A DNA stretch of 64,000 nucleotides from Phylloscopus collybita (lineage: Eukaryota > Chordata > Aves > Passeriformes > Phylloscopidae), in NCBI GenBank assembly GCA_027886175.1, contig JAJNNQ010000027.1, positions 2,556,001-2,620,000 of the forward strand. The letters run 5' to 3'. This document shows positions 1 through 19,624 of the stretch, in pieces. The translations under genes were made by a program, and so were the position numbers. The notes under the pieces were generated by a model, which did not search any database, was not told where the DNA came from, and worked only from the letters and a program-made list of their open reading frames with translations. How positions within the stretch are numbered: position 1 is the first letter of the stretch; each line of letters begins with the position of its first letter.

Positions 1-143
1 TTAGGATAATCCTATTGCCATTAAGGGCGTCTGGGCAGGGAGGAAAGGAGAGGAAAAAAAAAAAAAAAAAAAGGAAAGGAAAAAAAAAAAAAAAGCCGAG
101 TGACCATAAGCGCGGAGGGTTAGTCCGTCAGTCAGCTGCCTAC

Positions 144-158
144 ATGCCTGCCAACTGA
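144..158 (+). other. Possible short upstream ORF (4 codons)
   Basis: ATG CCT GCC AAC TGA, 122 nt before the TFAP2C start and out of frame with it. It would be an upstream ORF only if transcripts begin before 144, which the sequence does not show. The context (TACATGC) is moderate. Confidence 0.25.
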
Positions 159-214
159 GCTCCGTCCGGGGGGCCGCCCGCCGCTCGTCCCCAGCGCCGC
201 CGTGGATTTTTAGC

Positions 215-223
215 GCCCGTGGC
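215..223 (+). promoter_or_regulatory. AP-2 consensus GCCCGTGGC
   Basis: Exact match to GCCNNNGGC, the palindromic AP-2 half-site pair, in the 5' UTR or promoter of an AP-2 gene. Autoregulation is known for AP-2 family genes, but occupancy here is inference. Such motifs also arise by chance in GC-rich DNA. Confidence 0.35.
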
Positions 224-279
224 GGGCGCCGAGCTGCTCCGATCGCCGCACCGAGCACCTGGTCCGGACGCTGGAGGCC

Positions 280-9071
<8,792 letters not shown>

Positions 9072-9406
9072 AAAAGAGGGGGGGAAAAAAAAAAACAACA
9101 AAACACCATCCCAGACTTTACCCTTCCTCCTACACACAGACTGAGATGATCTTGCCAGGGTGGGGGACATAGAGAGATTTGGGTGGTTTTTGGATTTTTT
9201 TTTTTTAATTTTTTTTTTAAAGAAAAGATGGGGGGAAAAAGGGGAGGAAAAATCAAAAAATCATTCAGGATCTTCACTCCTGCTGGATCTGTGAGACAAG
9301 TCTTGCTAAAAGCTGCAGCATCCCTGTGGTGTGGAAGCAATTTACCTGAAGATAAGTACTTGGGACAAGTGTATTGAATCCTTTGCTGTAAAAGTGGTGC
9401 TATAAA

Positions 9407-9426
9407 GGGGGGGGGGGGGGGGGGGG
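9407..9426 (+). repeat. Run of 20 G in the 3' UTR
   Basis: Uninterrupted G run on the coding strand, 336 nt after the stop codon. In RNA it could form a G-quadruplex; the length may be polymorphic or a sequencing artefact. Confidence 0.9.
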
Positions 9427-9606
9427 ATGGAATATAATTGATGGAATTATACAGAGAGATTTATTTAGATTCCTTTTTCCACATCTCAGTATCTGGTGGG
9501 TGACCAGCTTCACGTGTAGTTTTTCAAGAGGCAGATTTTAGATGGAAGCCTGTTTTGCTCTCTGGTACAATTTCAGGGGTTCATTCTCTCGAAACGCAAC
9601 AGTAAC

Positions 9607-9612
9607 AATAAA
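9607..9612 (+). terminator. TFAP2C: AATAAA poly(A) signal, proximal
   Basis: Hexamer about 540 nt after the stop codon, followed by a T-rich stretch. Possible early polyadenylation giving a short 3' UTR without the ATTTATTTA element. Confidence 0.4.
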
Positions 9613-10197
9613 AGCAGTATTAAACATTGGTACAGAGATTGATGTACATTAAATTTTTTTTTTTTTTTTTTTTTATGAACACCTGAAAATAGTAAGATTA
9701 TTCTGTGGGGTTGTTTGGTTTTTTTTGTGTTTTTTTGTTGTTGGTTTGATTTTTTGTTTTGTTTTGCGTTTTTTTTCTCTCTTTTATTTTGTTTTTGTTT
9801 CCTTTTACTTTCAGATTAACATAGGAGAGTACTAAAATCCTACTAGACTTAAGGTGGCATTTGACATGCTTGGTTTTTTTTTTACAGAAACATTCAGGCT
9901 TTTAAGAACTGCAGCAGTGTTGGCTGCAGGTTATATTCTCTTGGTATTTTTTTAACGAGGACTAGTTCAAAATGAAAACGCTTTTAGAAAATTCACTTTC
10001 TGTGTCTAAGGATATTGCAGCTTTATTCACATATTTATATTGTCTTGTTTTTAAATTCGGGGGGGAAACTTGAAAGAATAGGCACATAACTTTTTTTTTT
10101 TAACTTTTTTTTTTTTTTTTTTTGCCTACTAAGGCCAAAAAAATACTTCCAGGGAGGCTTTATGTGTATTAAGGGAAGCAGTGTGTTGAATGTAAAT

Positions 10198-10206
10198 ATT
10201 TATTTA
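10198..10206 (+). promoter_or_regulatory. AU-rich element ATTTATTTA in the 3' UTR
   Basis: Two overlapping AUUUA pentamers in U-rich context, the type that binds mRNA-decay factors. Their effect here is inferred. Confidence 0.4.
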
Positions 10207-10524
10207 TGTGTAATTTAATCGGATTTGTAAATACTGGTGAACTTTTTAATACTTTTTTTTATAAATGGGTTTCAAATTTTAATTTTGGTAAGTATTTCAA
10301 AGGTAATGGGTAAGCTAAACATATCTTTAGGTTTATGCACAGGTATGTTATACAGGGTATTTAAGACTTTTTTTTTTTTTTTTTAATCTCAATTCTTGCC
10401 ACTGAAGATTAGATTTAATCTGAGGTGTTTGTTCACAAAGCAATAATTTTGTGCATCATTCACCTGGTAACTGAGTAGACATGCAAAAAAAAAAAAAAAA
10501 AAAAACCAACAAAAAAAAGATAAA

Positions 10525-10536
10525 AATAAAAATAAA
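10525..10536 (+). terminator. TFAP2C: Two tandem AATAAA poly(A) signals
   Basis: AATAAA at 10525 and at 10531, followed by a GT-rich stretch (about 10541-10563, GTGTGAGTTAGTGTGTATGTG) of the kind that forms a downstream element. A good candidate main cleavage site. Confidence 0.5.
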
Positions 10537-10642
10537 AGCGAGCGTGTGAGTTAGTGTGTATGTGAATAATGGAGGTTATACGGAATAATTCACATATTTG
10601 TAAATGTTCCCACTATAATTCTGATGTATATGATAACCATAC

Positions 10643-10648
10643 AATAAA
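10643..10648 (+). terminator. TFAP2C: AATAAA poly(A) signal, distal
   Basis: ACAATAAAAG followed by T/GT-rich sequence (CATGTTTTGTTAACTG, about 10671-10686). The last well-placed signal after the gene. Confidence 0.5.
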
Positions 10649-11201
10649 AGTATTCTGGCTAGAAGCATGGCATGTTTTGTTAACTGAGAACAGCTCTGGT
10701 TTCCTTTCTCTGCTGGGGGAGTGTGGGGTGAGTAGCACTAGAGGACATTATGTATTGAGTCATAATTGCAGCACTTTGTTCGGATTAACAGAACAGAAAG
10801 ATGAAGCTGTTTGCCAGTAAAACTAATGGTTTCAATTAAACACGTTATGTATCTCCAAGAATCTTCCCTTTTTTTATTTTTTTTATTTATTTTTTTTTCC
10901 ACACCCCCCCTTCCTAAGATGTCATGATCTTGCCTTCTGCCTGCTTAAATAGGCAGCTCCAACACAAACTCTTGCCAGGCTGCCTCTCCATAAAAGCCAA
11001 CCCTACCAGCTTTTGTCTCCTGCTCAGTCTGCTGCTCTATTGCAATAATCTGTCCCCAAATATCCCCCAAAAACCTGGGCTGTGGAAGCTGGGAGCTCTC
11101 TCATTGGGTTTGAGGAAGTTTAGGTTTTGCAGAAAGTCCTCAAAGTGCTTTGTGCCATAGGGGTGAGGCAGGAGCTGGAATTTTTTTGGTGTCTCAGATT
11201 A

Positions 11202-11231
11202 TTTTTTTTTATTATTAATGCACAAAACCAG
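11202..11231. repeat. 30-nt direct repeat, copy 1
   Basis: Nine T followed by ATTATTAATGCACAAAACCAG, identical to 12098-12127. The downstream sequence is only loosely similar (ATGCAAAATAA versus GCAGTGAAATAA). Confidence 0.9.
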
Positions 11232-11289
11232 ATGCAAAATAACCAAACAAACCTTCCTGAAAAGAAACTGGGCTCTTTTTTTTATTATT

Positions 11290-11387
11290 TTTATTTTATT
11301 TTATTTTATTTTATTTTATTTTATTTTATTTTATTTTATTTTATTTTATTTTATTTTATTTTATTTTATTTTATTTTATTTTATTTT
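11290..11387. repeat. (TTTTA)n microsatellite
   Basis: About 20 near-perfect copies of the TTTTA pentamer. The phenylalanine/leucine-rich open frames across it are repeat artefacts. Confidence 0.97.
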
Positions 11388-12097
11388 GTCCCAGTGCTTT
11401 CTGAAAAAGGAACCTCAATCTGGGCTTGAGTGTGTCCTTGGCCCTGCAGGACCTGAGCAGTCCTCGAGGAAGGTGTCGAGTGAGAATTCAGATCGCACCC
11501 CGGCAGTGTTTCTTCCAGAGATGTGTAAAAGAGGCAAAAATGTACCATTTCTGACCACCTTGCTTATCAATCATTTTTATGTTCTCGTTTTCCCTTTAAA
11601 GGCTAAACCACTGGAGGTGTGCAGGGAGAAGAAAGGGAAGGGAAGCACAAAGAAATGAATGCCCGTCAGTGGTGAACTGGGGGGAAAAAAGCTGGTTTTG
11701 AGTTGCAATCCAGTCCCCTTCTCTCCTAAAGAGGTGTGAAATTCCAGCCTTTGCATTTGTTAGACTCATTGTAGCATTTCAGAAATGAGCATTTTGGACC
11801 ATCTGTAGGCACAGGCACAGCCAGGACACATGATGACTAACAGAACTTCGAAAAAACACAAACAAGCTGCCCTTCCGAGGGGCACTTTTCTGCATTTTAT
11901 GTATTTATACACAGCAATCTGCTGGCTACGGTGAGAGCTTGTTTAGAGAATGCAATGCCAGCTCTGTTCCTTTTTTCCTCTTTTTTTTTTCTGCTGCTGG
12001 GCTGCTTATCCAGCATATATAGGAAGATATTTGAGCTACCAGACAATGGAACCTTGCTTTCTAATTTTTTTTTTCTTTTTTTTTTCTTTTTTTTTTC

Positions 12098-12127
12098 TTT
12101 TTTTTTATTATTAATGCACAAAACCAG
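12098..12127. repeat. 30-nt direct repeat, copy 2
   Basis: Second copy of the nine-T plus ATTATTAATGCACAAAACCAG block, about 900 bp after copy 1 and at the end of a long T-rich tract. Confidence 0.9.
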
Positions 12128-15100
12128 GCAGTGAAATAATTGCCCCTTGGGATAGGAAATAAGGATGTTTCCATTTATTCCTGCGTGCATTCAAGCAAAG
12201 CCAGTCAATTGTCTAATGTACTGACTGGGGTTCTATTCATATGTGTGGAACATTCGAAATGTGGAGTTTCCATTACCTTAGAGCTTTTCTTTACTCTGTG
12301 TTTGAGCTGGGATATTCTTTTTTGAAGCTCAACCACCTTCTAAGCTGTGCCAGCACCAGGAAACAACAACAATGCCTTCTGTTCCATCCCCTGAAGAGGA
12401 CAGTTAAACTTGTCTCACCAGAAGTCATTCATCTTAAGGAATATGTTAAAATAGGGGGAATCTAAAAAGAGGAGTGATCAGGCAGGTGCCTCTTCCTGAT
12501 CCTCAAAATTTCACGTTTTTTTTGCTGTTTTTACACTGATTATTCTTGAGCTGGCTAAAAGATAAAGAAGTTCTAATGTCAGGCTATTCAGGAGTTCCAT
12601 TTTTCAGTTCCTTTGGAAATGGATGCTTCAAATCACTCTGTCCAACCTTTTTCCCTTTGCCCATCTCCCATCAAAAGAAGTTCGGTCATAATGTGAAGGA
12701 AAAAAGGCTTTAAACTATGAGGGGTTTAAAAGTAAAAATTATTAAAGCCCTGCCCTACTACAAAAAATTTGACACATAACCATAAAATTGTTGGATTCAT
12801 GTTACTCAGTCAAAAATTGCCTTGTGGAAAAAGAAAATATTTCAAGCATCTCTTGCCTGGTTGGCAGCAGCAGTTGGGCATCAGGAGGTTGGGCTCTTCC
12901 CAGGTGGGTCCATGGCAAGCAGGGAGCTGCTGCCTTCCCCCTGTGGCAACCAAGGGCATGGCCTTGGCCAGCCCAGCACCTGAGAGAGGCTGATTGCCAC
13001 ACAGCATTAATTGCAACCTCATTTAAAAACAAAACCTCAGGGTTAGTCAAGAGTCCACCCCATGGAACTGTGTGACTTTCACGGCATTGCTGCTTTCAGT
13101 TTAAAAAGAATTTTTTTTTTCCCTTGGTGTTTGCAAGCTTCAGAGAGAAATAATGATGCAAAGCTAGGAAAATATTAAATAAAAATAGAACTTCTGTCTT
13201 AATTTAGTAACTGATTTCAGTTCCCTTTATTTTTGACTCTCAGTTTTAATTTGCCCTCCGCTTATTTCTCTGTTGTTTATTGTTTCTCCCTGAGTCTTGG
13301 CTGCAGCCCTGCTGCCTGTTCCTTCAGAATTTTGCAATGTGACTAAACCCAGAAATGCATTTTGAAATGGGTCTGCCTTGCTGGGCTAGGGCTTTGTTGC
13401 AGCCCTTTTTTTCTGGGGTGTTTTTTGTTTTGTTTTGTTTTGTTTTTCTCCTTCATGCAGTGTTTATGTACATCCTTGTAGATATTTTGGCCTAATTGTG
13501 GTGGCCCAAACTCCTGAAAGGGGTTTGGGCTGTCTTTGGGAATGTGTTCTGCAATAACAGCTGCATTCTTTCATTTTATTAGGAAAAAAACGGGGTGCTG
13601 TTCATACTTCGTTGTCAAACTTTGTTACTTCACTAAGAGAACACAAGGTTAGGGACAAAGATGCTTCCCTGTCACTAGGAGAAATCTCTGAATTACTGAT
13701 AATATGTTTGTTATTCATGTTTACCGACAGTGCAGGTTTTGTGTGGGGAGCCTGCAGCCAGTTTTGTCAAACCCTGCAGGGTCCATTCGGGATTTCCTGA
13801 GCCACAGGAAATGCACTTGGGGATTTGCTCCCAAAGCCTGGCCACCGTGCCTTGGTGAGATCTGGGTGTCATCCAAACCAGCTGTGGCTCTCAGGACATT
13901 TCATGGTGCCTGGCCATCCTGTGCCTCCTGTCCCACCATCCAGGGAGCTCCACGGGTGACCCTCTCTGCCCAAATTCCTCAGGGGCTCCCCTGCAACCAT
14001 TTTTCGGGAGACTGACAGATGCTGCTCTGTATCATTTCCTGCCTTCTCCCCCTTCCATTTTCACTTGCCCAGGGTTGTATAAATCAGTTTATTCCCAGCC
14101 TCAGATGCCACTTTGCACCCATTGGATGTTCCTGTCTGTCTCACAGGGATCTTCCAGCTGGTTTCCATGTCCCGTTGTTGTGTAAGGGCTGCCCACAAAT
14201 ATTCCCTTTTTCCTCTCTTTCAGCTAAACAGCCCTTTTGAACTGGTTCTTGTGAAGGCCTCTCTCACAGGCTACTACTATGCCGTGACACATTCCCTAAA
14301 TATTCATATGGAATATTTTTTTTTGCCCAGAATTTAAATTTAAAAGCATGTAACAATCCAGACACTTGTTCTGTGCCACAAAACACAAATACTTGTTGGT
14401 GAGTGCAGCAGAAAGTCCAGAGATTGACAATGAACCAAGTAACCAAGAGGAGAGATCTTTTTAGGTGGGCATAGAGTTTATATTTCCAGATCAATCAGCA
14501 GAAAACCAAGGGAGAAGTGTCAGTTTAAGCCAAGGGTTGGGAAGATAATGTTCTTCAGCTAACTGCTGCAATAAAGCAACTATTTGTAATTAATTGAAAT
14601 AGTTCTTCAGTGACAGAAAGTGGTTGAAAATTCTGCCAACTCCCTTGCTAAAGAGAGAGAAGAGAAAATATCTGATTCCAGCTCTCTGGCAGGATGGCTC
14701 CTGTCTGGGAGCAGAAATCACTTCTGCCAGGTCTTCATCCTGTCCTTCCCTCTTTGCATCACACCAGCTCCGTAGAGAAAGGGGAAAAAATTCAACTCCA
14801 TGAACAGCTGCAGGTGTGGGGTGTGCTGGAGAGCTGAGAGCACAAATCTGGACGTGCTGGAGCTGAGCAGGATGCTGGACTGTGAGCTGGAGCAGCTGGG
14901 ATGGAAGCACACACATTTTGGGCTGTGCTGGAGAAACTGTCATTCCTGGGACCAGTCACCTCCTCCAGCTCTTGCAGCAAAATTTGCCTGAGCTCATTTG
15001 TCACACTTTGAATCTTTGAATCCATAACTCTAATTCATTACAATCTCTTAATTACCCCAAAATGGTGTTCTGTATTTCGGGTTAAGGTGTGGTGAAATCC

Positions 15101-15331
15101 AGAGAAAACACGAGAGAAGCTGGGGATATTCAGAGCAGTAAAATGTGTTTTCAGAGGTGCAGGGGAAGCCAAATGGCCCAAGTGTCAGTGACCTCCAGGA
15201 CAGGTCCTAAACTGCCAGAAGCCTCTGTCCAGTGCTTGGACATGGATCTTGTGTCCCTAAAGCAGCAGTGACCACCAAACCTGTCAGCAGAGATTCTGGT
15301 ATTGGAGACACAAAGTCAGGTAGCCCTTGGC

Positions 15332-15833
<502 letters not shown>

Positions 15834-16490
15834 TTATTTTTCTAAACCAGAAGCAGGTGGGATGAGGCTCTGGTTCTTCACAACCTTAAAAGAAACACTT
15901 TGGGGATGGCACTGAAAACATCAGTGCAGGGGGGTTCTGGCCCTGCCCTCTGCAGAGGAAAAAACCCATCCACACCTGAAGGTGTTATTACTTATTAAGT
16001 TCAGAATGTACAGCTTTTGACTGGTCTGTAAGCAGCCGATGTGGCTCAGACAAAGGTGCAATGTGGACAGAGGCATCACTTGGAGCTAAAGCTTGGCCTC
16101 TCTGCAGAGGATCGCACACAAGTTCCCAGGAGCCCGGGCTGAGGGATCAGTCAGGGAGGTCACCTCAGTGGCATCGGATGGATTTGGGGTTGGGTGGGCT
16201 TCAGCAGAGCAGCAGATCCAAACCTGGCACGCTGCTTTCCGGGCGCTGCTCCTTTCCTGAGGCTCCATTTGCCAGCAGCAGCCTTCAGCAGAGGTCAGCT
16301 CTGCCAGCAGGGCCCATCTGCATGTCTATGAGGTGGGTGTGAGGAGGTGAAAGGACAACATCTATGCATGTTTCTGTGGCAGGGGCAGGTGTCCCCTCCT
16401 CGGGAGCCTCAAGCACCGCTTCCCCATGACGGGGAATGTCGGTGCTGGGTGACACACAAGCGCCGGTACTTAGCGGCTTTGTCCGCTGGC

Positions 16491-16507
16491 AGATAAAAGC
16501 CGATAAG
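16491..16507 (+). promoter_or_regulatory. Paired GATA motifs (AGATAA, GATAAG)
   Basis: AGATAA at 16491-16496 and GATAAG at 16502-16507, 11 bp apart, close to one helical turn, in CpG-containing sequence. CAG|GTAAGG, a consensus splice donor, follows at 16511. A regulatory role is inferred only. Confidence 0.25.
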
Positions 16508-16679
16508 ATGCAGGTAAGGCTGTTGGGAGCGCTCCTGTTGACTTTCCCACAAAGAGCGTTCCTAGGGGGTCACTCCAGAAAAACTGCTGGCCTGGGGGGG
16601 AGGATTCAGACTGGTTTTTGTTGATGTTCGAAGTAAAAATTGTTGCTGGCGAGTTTCTTCGCGACTTACGCGATTGTGG

Positions 16680-16683
<4 letters not shown>

Positions 16684-16715
<32 letters not shown>

Positions 16716-16848
16716 AACCAAAAAAAACCCCAAAAAACAAAACAAAACAAAACAAAACCCCACAAAAAAAAAAAAAAAACCAAAAAAAACCAAAAACAAC
16801 AAAACCAAAAAAAAAACCAAAACAAAAACAAACAAAAAAAACCAACAC
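16684..16848 (+). repeat. A/C-only tract starting with 30 A
   Basis: 165 nt with only A and C: A30, then mixed AAAACC/AAAAC units. Similar A/C tracts occur at 1407-1446. Open frames across it are artefacts. Confidence 0.95.
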
Positions 16849-17089
16849 GAGCGTAGCTAAAATTAATTTTTTTATTATTTCTTTTTTAGCATTGCTGGTA
16901 AGGTAGGGTAGTGACTGGCATCAGAGAGGTAAAGGTGAGAATGAGTCTTTAGGTGAGAACTAAAAAGGGGAGAGAAAGGTGTTAAATCGATTACGGGATT
17001 TCTTTTGTCTTCATTTTCTTCGGATAAGTCATGATCGGAAAAAAAGGGGAAAAAAAAAAAAAAGAAAAAAGAAAAAGCGTGATGAGCTG

Positions 17090-17425
17090 TTTGGCCGGCG
17101 CTGTTGGTCGGTGAGGATGAGGGAAATGTTCTCCTCTTTTTGATAATATCGATGCTCCCGCCTTGGCAGCGGGATGCGGGGATGCTGCGGAGGGTCCGAG
17201 CGCGGGGTCCCGGCTGTCCCTCGGTCCCGGCTGTCCCTCGGTCCCGGCTGTCCCTCGGTCCCGGCTGTCCCAGGGACAGGGGCACTGCTCGGTCCCCGCC
17301 CGGCTCCGGCAGCTCCCGGCTCGCCCAGCCAGAGCAGCAGGTCCCGGCCTGCCGGGGCTGGGAGATGGAAGCAGATCACAGCCGGGGCCAGGGGTGATGC
17401 AGCCCGAGGCCATCATCTTACATAA
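17090..17425. promoter_or_regulatory. CpG-rich patch (possible small CpG island)
   Basis: GC-rich, with many CpG, in contrast to the A/T-rich flanks. It contains a 17-bp tandem repeat (17206-17273). It could be an enhancer or an unannotated non-coding promoter, or simply a GC-rich minisatellite. It lies about 6.5 kb past the TFAP2C 3' end. Confidence 0.35.
17206..17273 (+). repeat. 17-bp tandem repeat, 4 copies
   Basis: GGTCCCGGCTGTCCCTC at 17206, 17223, 17240 and 17257, the last copy slightly diverged at its end. It explains the repeated RDSRDRGTAGT-like frame on the minus strand. Confidence 0.93.
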
Positions 17426-18234
17426 ACCCCACGCGTTTGCATAATGAAAACGGAGGAAACTTCTTGGTTTTCTTTTTTTCTTTTAGTAAAAGGAAAGGAA
17501 AGAAAAAAAAATAATAATAATGAAAAAAAAAAATAGGTGAAAGAGCTTTTAGGAAGGATATCCTTTTGGAAAAGGGTGTCAGAAACTCGGAGTTTCCAGC
17601 ATGGCAGTGGCAGTAATTGGTCAGAAAGGATTTCACGGGTGACTGTCTGACTTGGAAATCTTTCCCCAAGTCGTGGTGTACTTGGGGGAAACAATAACCC
17701 AGAGATAGGGCCATCAACAGAAAGGAAACCAGGGATGTAAGCTTAAAAGTAGGAGAAAAAGGAATAAACACATTGAAATAGAGGACTGCATGGAGGAGTA
17801 GCTCCATGTCTGTGCTAATGGGCTTCATTTAACTGAAACATTTTGTATCTCTGCATGTTTTTCTGCTTCTTTCCTCCAATTCTTCCTTTGGATTTATATC
17901 CCAGCCCTTTCAAGTGTGTCCCTGCACAGATCCACTGTGAGGTTATACTGCATTTATGGGGATGACGCAGGAAAAGCTGACTCTTCCTGTGGTTCCTGCG
18001 TGCCCTTCCCTGAACTCTAAATATGGCCTGGATCTGTTTAGGGATGTCATCACAGCTGCCAGCTGGAAAGGTGCCCCTTCCATCTCTCTGTCCCTCTCTG
18101 GGTCACTCTCAATCACCTTTGAATGTTTGTTTTTTCACAGCCAGGCTCTTATTGGTAGTGCCAAGTGACAGGATGGGAAGCAATGCACAGAAACTGATGC
18201 ACAGAGAATTCCAGCCAAAAAAAAAAAAAAAAAA

Positions 18235-18425
18235 TGGGGTGGAACTTTACTCTGAGGGTGATCTGAGCACTGGAAGAAGTTGCCCTGAGAGGCTGTGGAG
18301 TCTCATTCCCTGGGGATATTCAAAAGCCACCTGAACTCAGTCCTGAGGAAGGTGCTCAAGGGGACCCTGGGCTGGATGACCTGCAGTGCTCCCTTCTGAC
18401 CTGAACCACTCTGTGAGGTTCTGTC
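18235..18425 (+). mobile_element. CR1 LINE, 3' end fragment
   Basis: About 190 bp that reads like the CR1 3' tail: GTGATCTGAGCACTGGAA, then GAGAGGCTGTGGAGTCTC, TGGGGATATTCAAAAGCC, GGCTGGATGACCTGCAG, and CCCTTCTGACCTGAACCACTCTGTGAGGTTCTG. 5'-truncated, as usual for CR1. Plus-strand orientation. It has diverged from the consensus in several places, so it is not recent. A poly-A run (18219-18234) precedes it. Confidence 0.9.
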
Positions 18426-19624
18426 AGAGGTGGAAATGGTTATTACAGGATGCACTGCAGCTGGGCTGTTGTGGAACAGCCTCCCTTGGGACTTTAATGA
18501 GCTTCATTACAGCAAGGAGCCAAGCAAACCTGTCTGTGTTGCTGCTGCTGGGTGTGAGAGCTGATTCCTGGAGCTGGTGACTTGATGTCTGGCTGCTGGA
18601 AGTCTCTTTAGCTGGTGCTTGTGCCCTGTACTTATTTCTGAGGTTTGGAACACCATCATATGCAGGCAACTTTGGGACTGTGTCCCAAGCACTTTGTAGG
18701 CAACAAAAGTTGTTGTTCCCAGCTTACCCAAATGAGCAGTTTGACTGGAAGAGATTCTTGTGTCTGAGGAAGGAACAAGAAAAGTTAAAAAGCCTGAACT
18801 GCAAATAATGAAAGAACTACACTTTTCCTCTCTAATTTTTTTTTGCTTTGTTTTTAATAACTGTGAGAGTGTTCCCTTTGGGATTAGCTGACCTTTACAA
18901 TACAAGGGAAAGGTGTCAAAGGACACCTTCTAAAAATGTGTACCTAAAAAACCCTGAGGCCCAGGCTCTTTCTTCCACCAGCTTTAAAACCCAGAGCCAC
19001 CAGGCAGGTGGGAAATTGCATCCCTGGGGAGGGAAGAGGCTGAGGGCAGAATGCACAACTGCTCTTTGGGGCTGAGCTGGCCACAGCTGCAGGACTGGCC
19101 GAGGGGAGCCCTCCACAGCCTCCTCCAGACAAGGAGCAGGGTGAGCATTTCTGGTGAGTCACTGCTGGGCTCAGCCCAGTGCTGCTGGGTTGAACCATTT
19201 TGTAATGTAGAGGTTATTCCTCCTGTTACTTCTCCTGGCGGGGCTAAGCTGTTGTGACAGTGATATTGCTGGCTGCTGCTGTCGATGCACCTTCCTGGGA
19301 ATGCAGGAGTCAGGCTGGATTTGGGGCAAGATGCACAGTCAGAGCCATCCCTGCTCTGTGCTTTGCTGTTCTGAGTCCTGTCAGAACACCACAGCCACTG
19401 TGTGAGGGCTGCAGACTGGGCAGGGGTTTACCTGGGAGCTTCTTTTCCATCCCATCCCAGTGCTGGGCTGTTGGAACCCTGGGCACTGAGGAGTTCAGGA
19501 TTTCTGTGCTGACAGCACTGACCCCCAAGCAAACCCTGCATTCCACCTGAGGCCGTGGGACAGCTCCCGAAATTGAGTGACAGCACTGGGATTGTGGGTG
19601 TGTGGTTTGGACAGAAGTGTGTGA
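18426..19624. other. Intergenic, no gene seen
   Basis: Ordinary single-copy-looking sequence between a CR1 fragment and an LTR. No protein family, RNA or repeat was recognised. Confidence 0.7.

Larger units (their letters stand above)
1..279 (+). promoter_or_regulatory. TFAP2C: TFAP2C 5' UTR and proximal promoter (boundary unknown)
   Basis: DNA directly before the start codon. Two A-rich runs (about 54-94) are followed by GC- and CpG-rich sequence from about 160 on. No TATA box is evident, as expected for a CpG-rich promoter. The transcription start cannot be placed from sequence, and the promoter may begin before the window. A GCCNNNGGC AP-2 consensus lies at 215-223. Confidence 0.6.
9072..10670 (+). 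other. TFAP2C: TFAP2C 3' UTR (end inferred)
   Basis: A/T-rich sequence after the stop codon with long T runs (for example 9654-9674), a 20-G run (9407-9426), a 21-A run (10485-10505) and an AU-rich ATTTATTTA (10198-10206). Poly(A) signals are at 9607, 10525, 10531 and 10643. The end near 10670 assumes use of the last signal. Confidence 0.7.
10700..15331. other. Intergenic, no gene seen
   Basis: Only simple repeats are recognisable: a (TTTTA)n array at about 11290-11387, a T-rich tract at 12065-12106, and a (TTTTG)n patch near 13426-13446. A 30-nt exact direct repeat occurs at 11202-11231 and 12098-12127. Open frames are short and unlike known proteins. Confidence 0.8.
15834..18234. other. 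Intergenic, CpG-rich patches, no gene seen
   Basis: Contains the GATA motif pair (16491-16507), the 30-A run and A/C-only tract (16684-16848), and a CpG-rich patch (about 17090-17425). No conserved coding sequence is visible. Confidence 0.7.

Noticed and set aside
11127..11658. Phe/Leu/Tyr-rich frames that look like membrane segments
   Set aside because: They are translations of (TTTTA)n.
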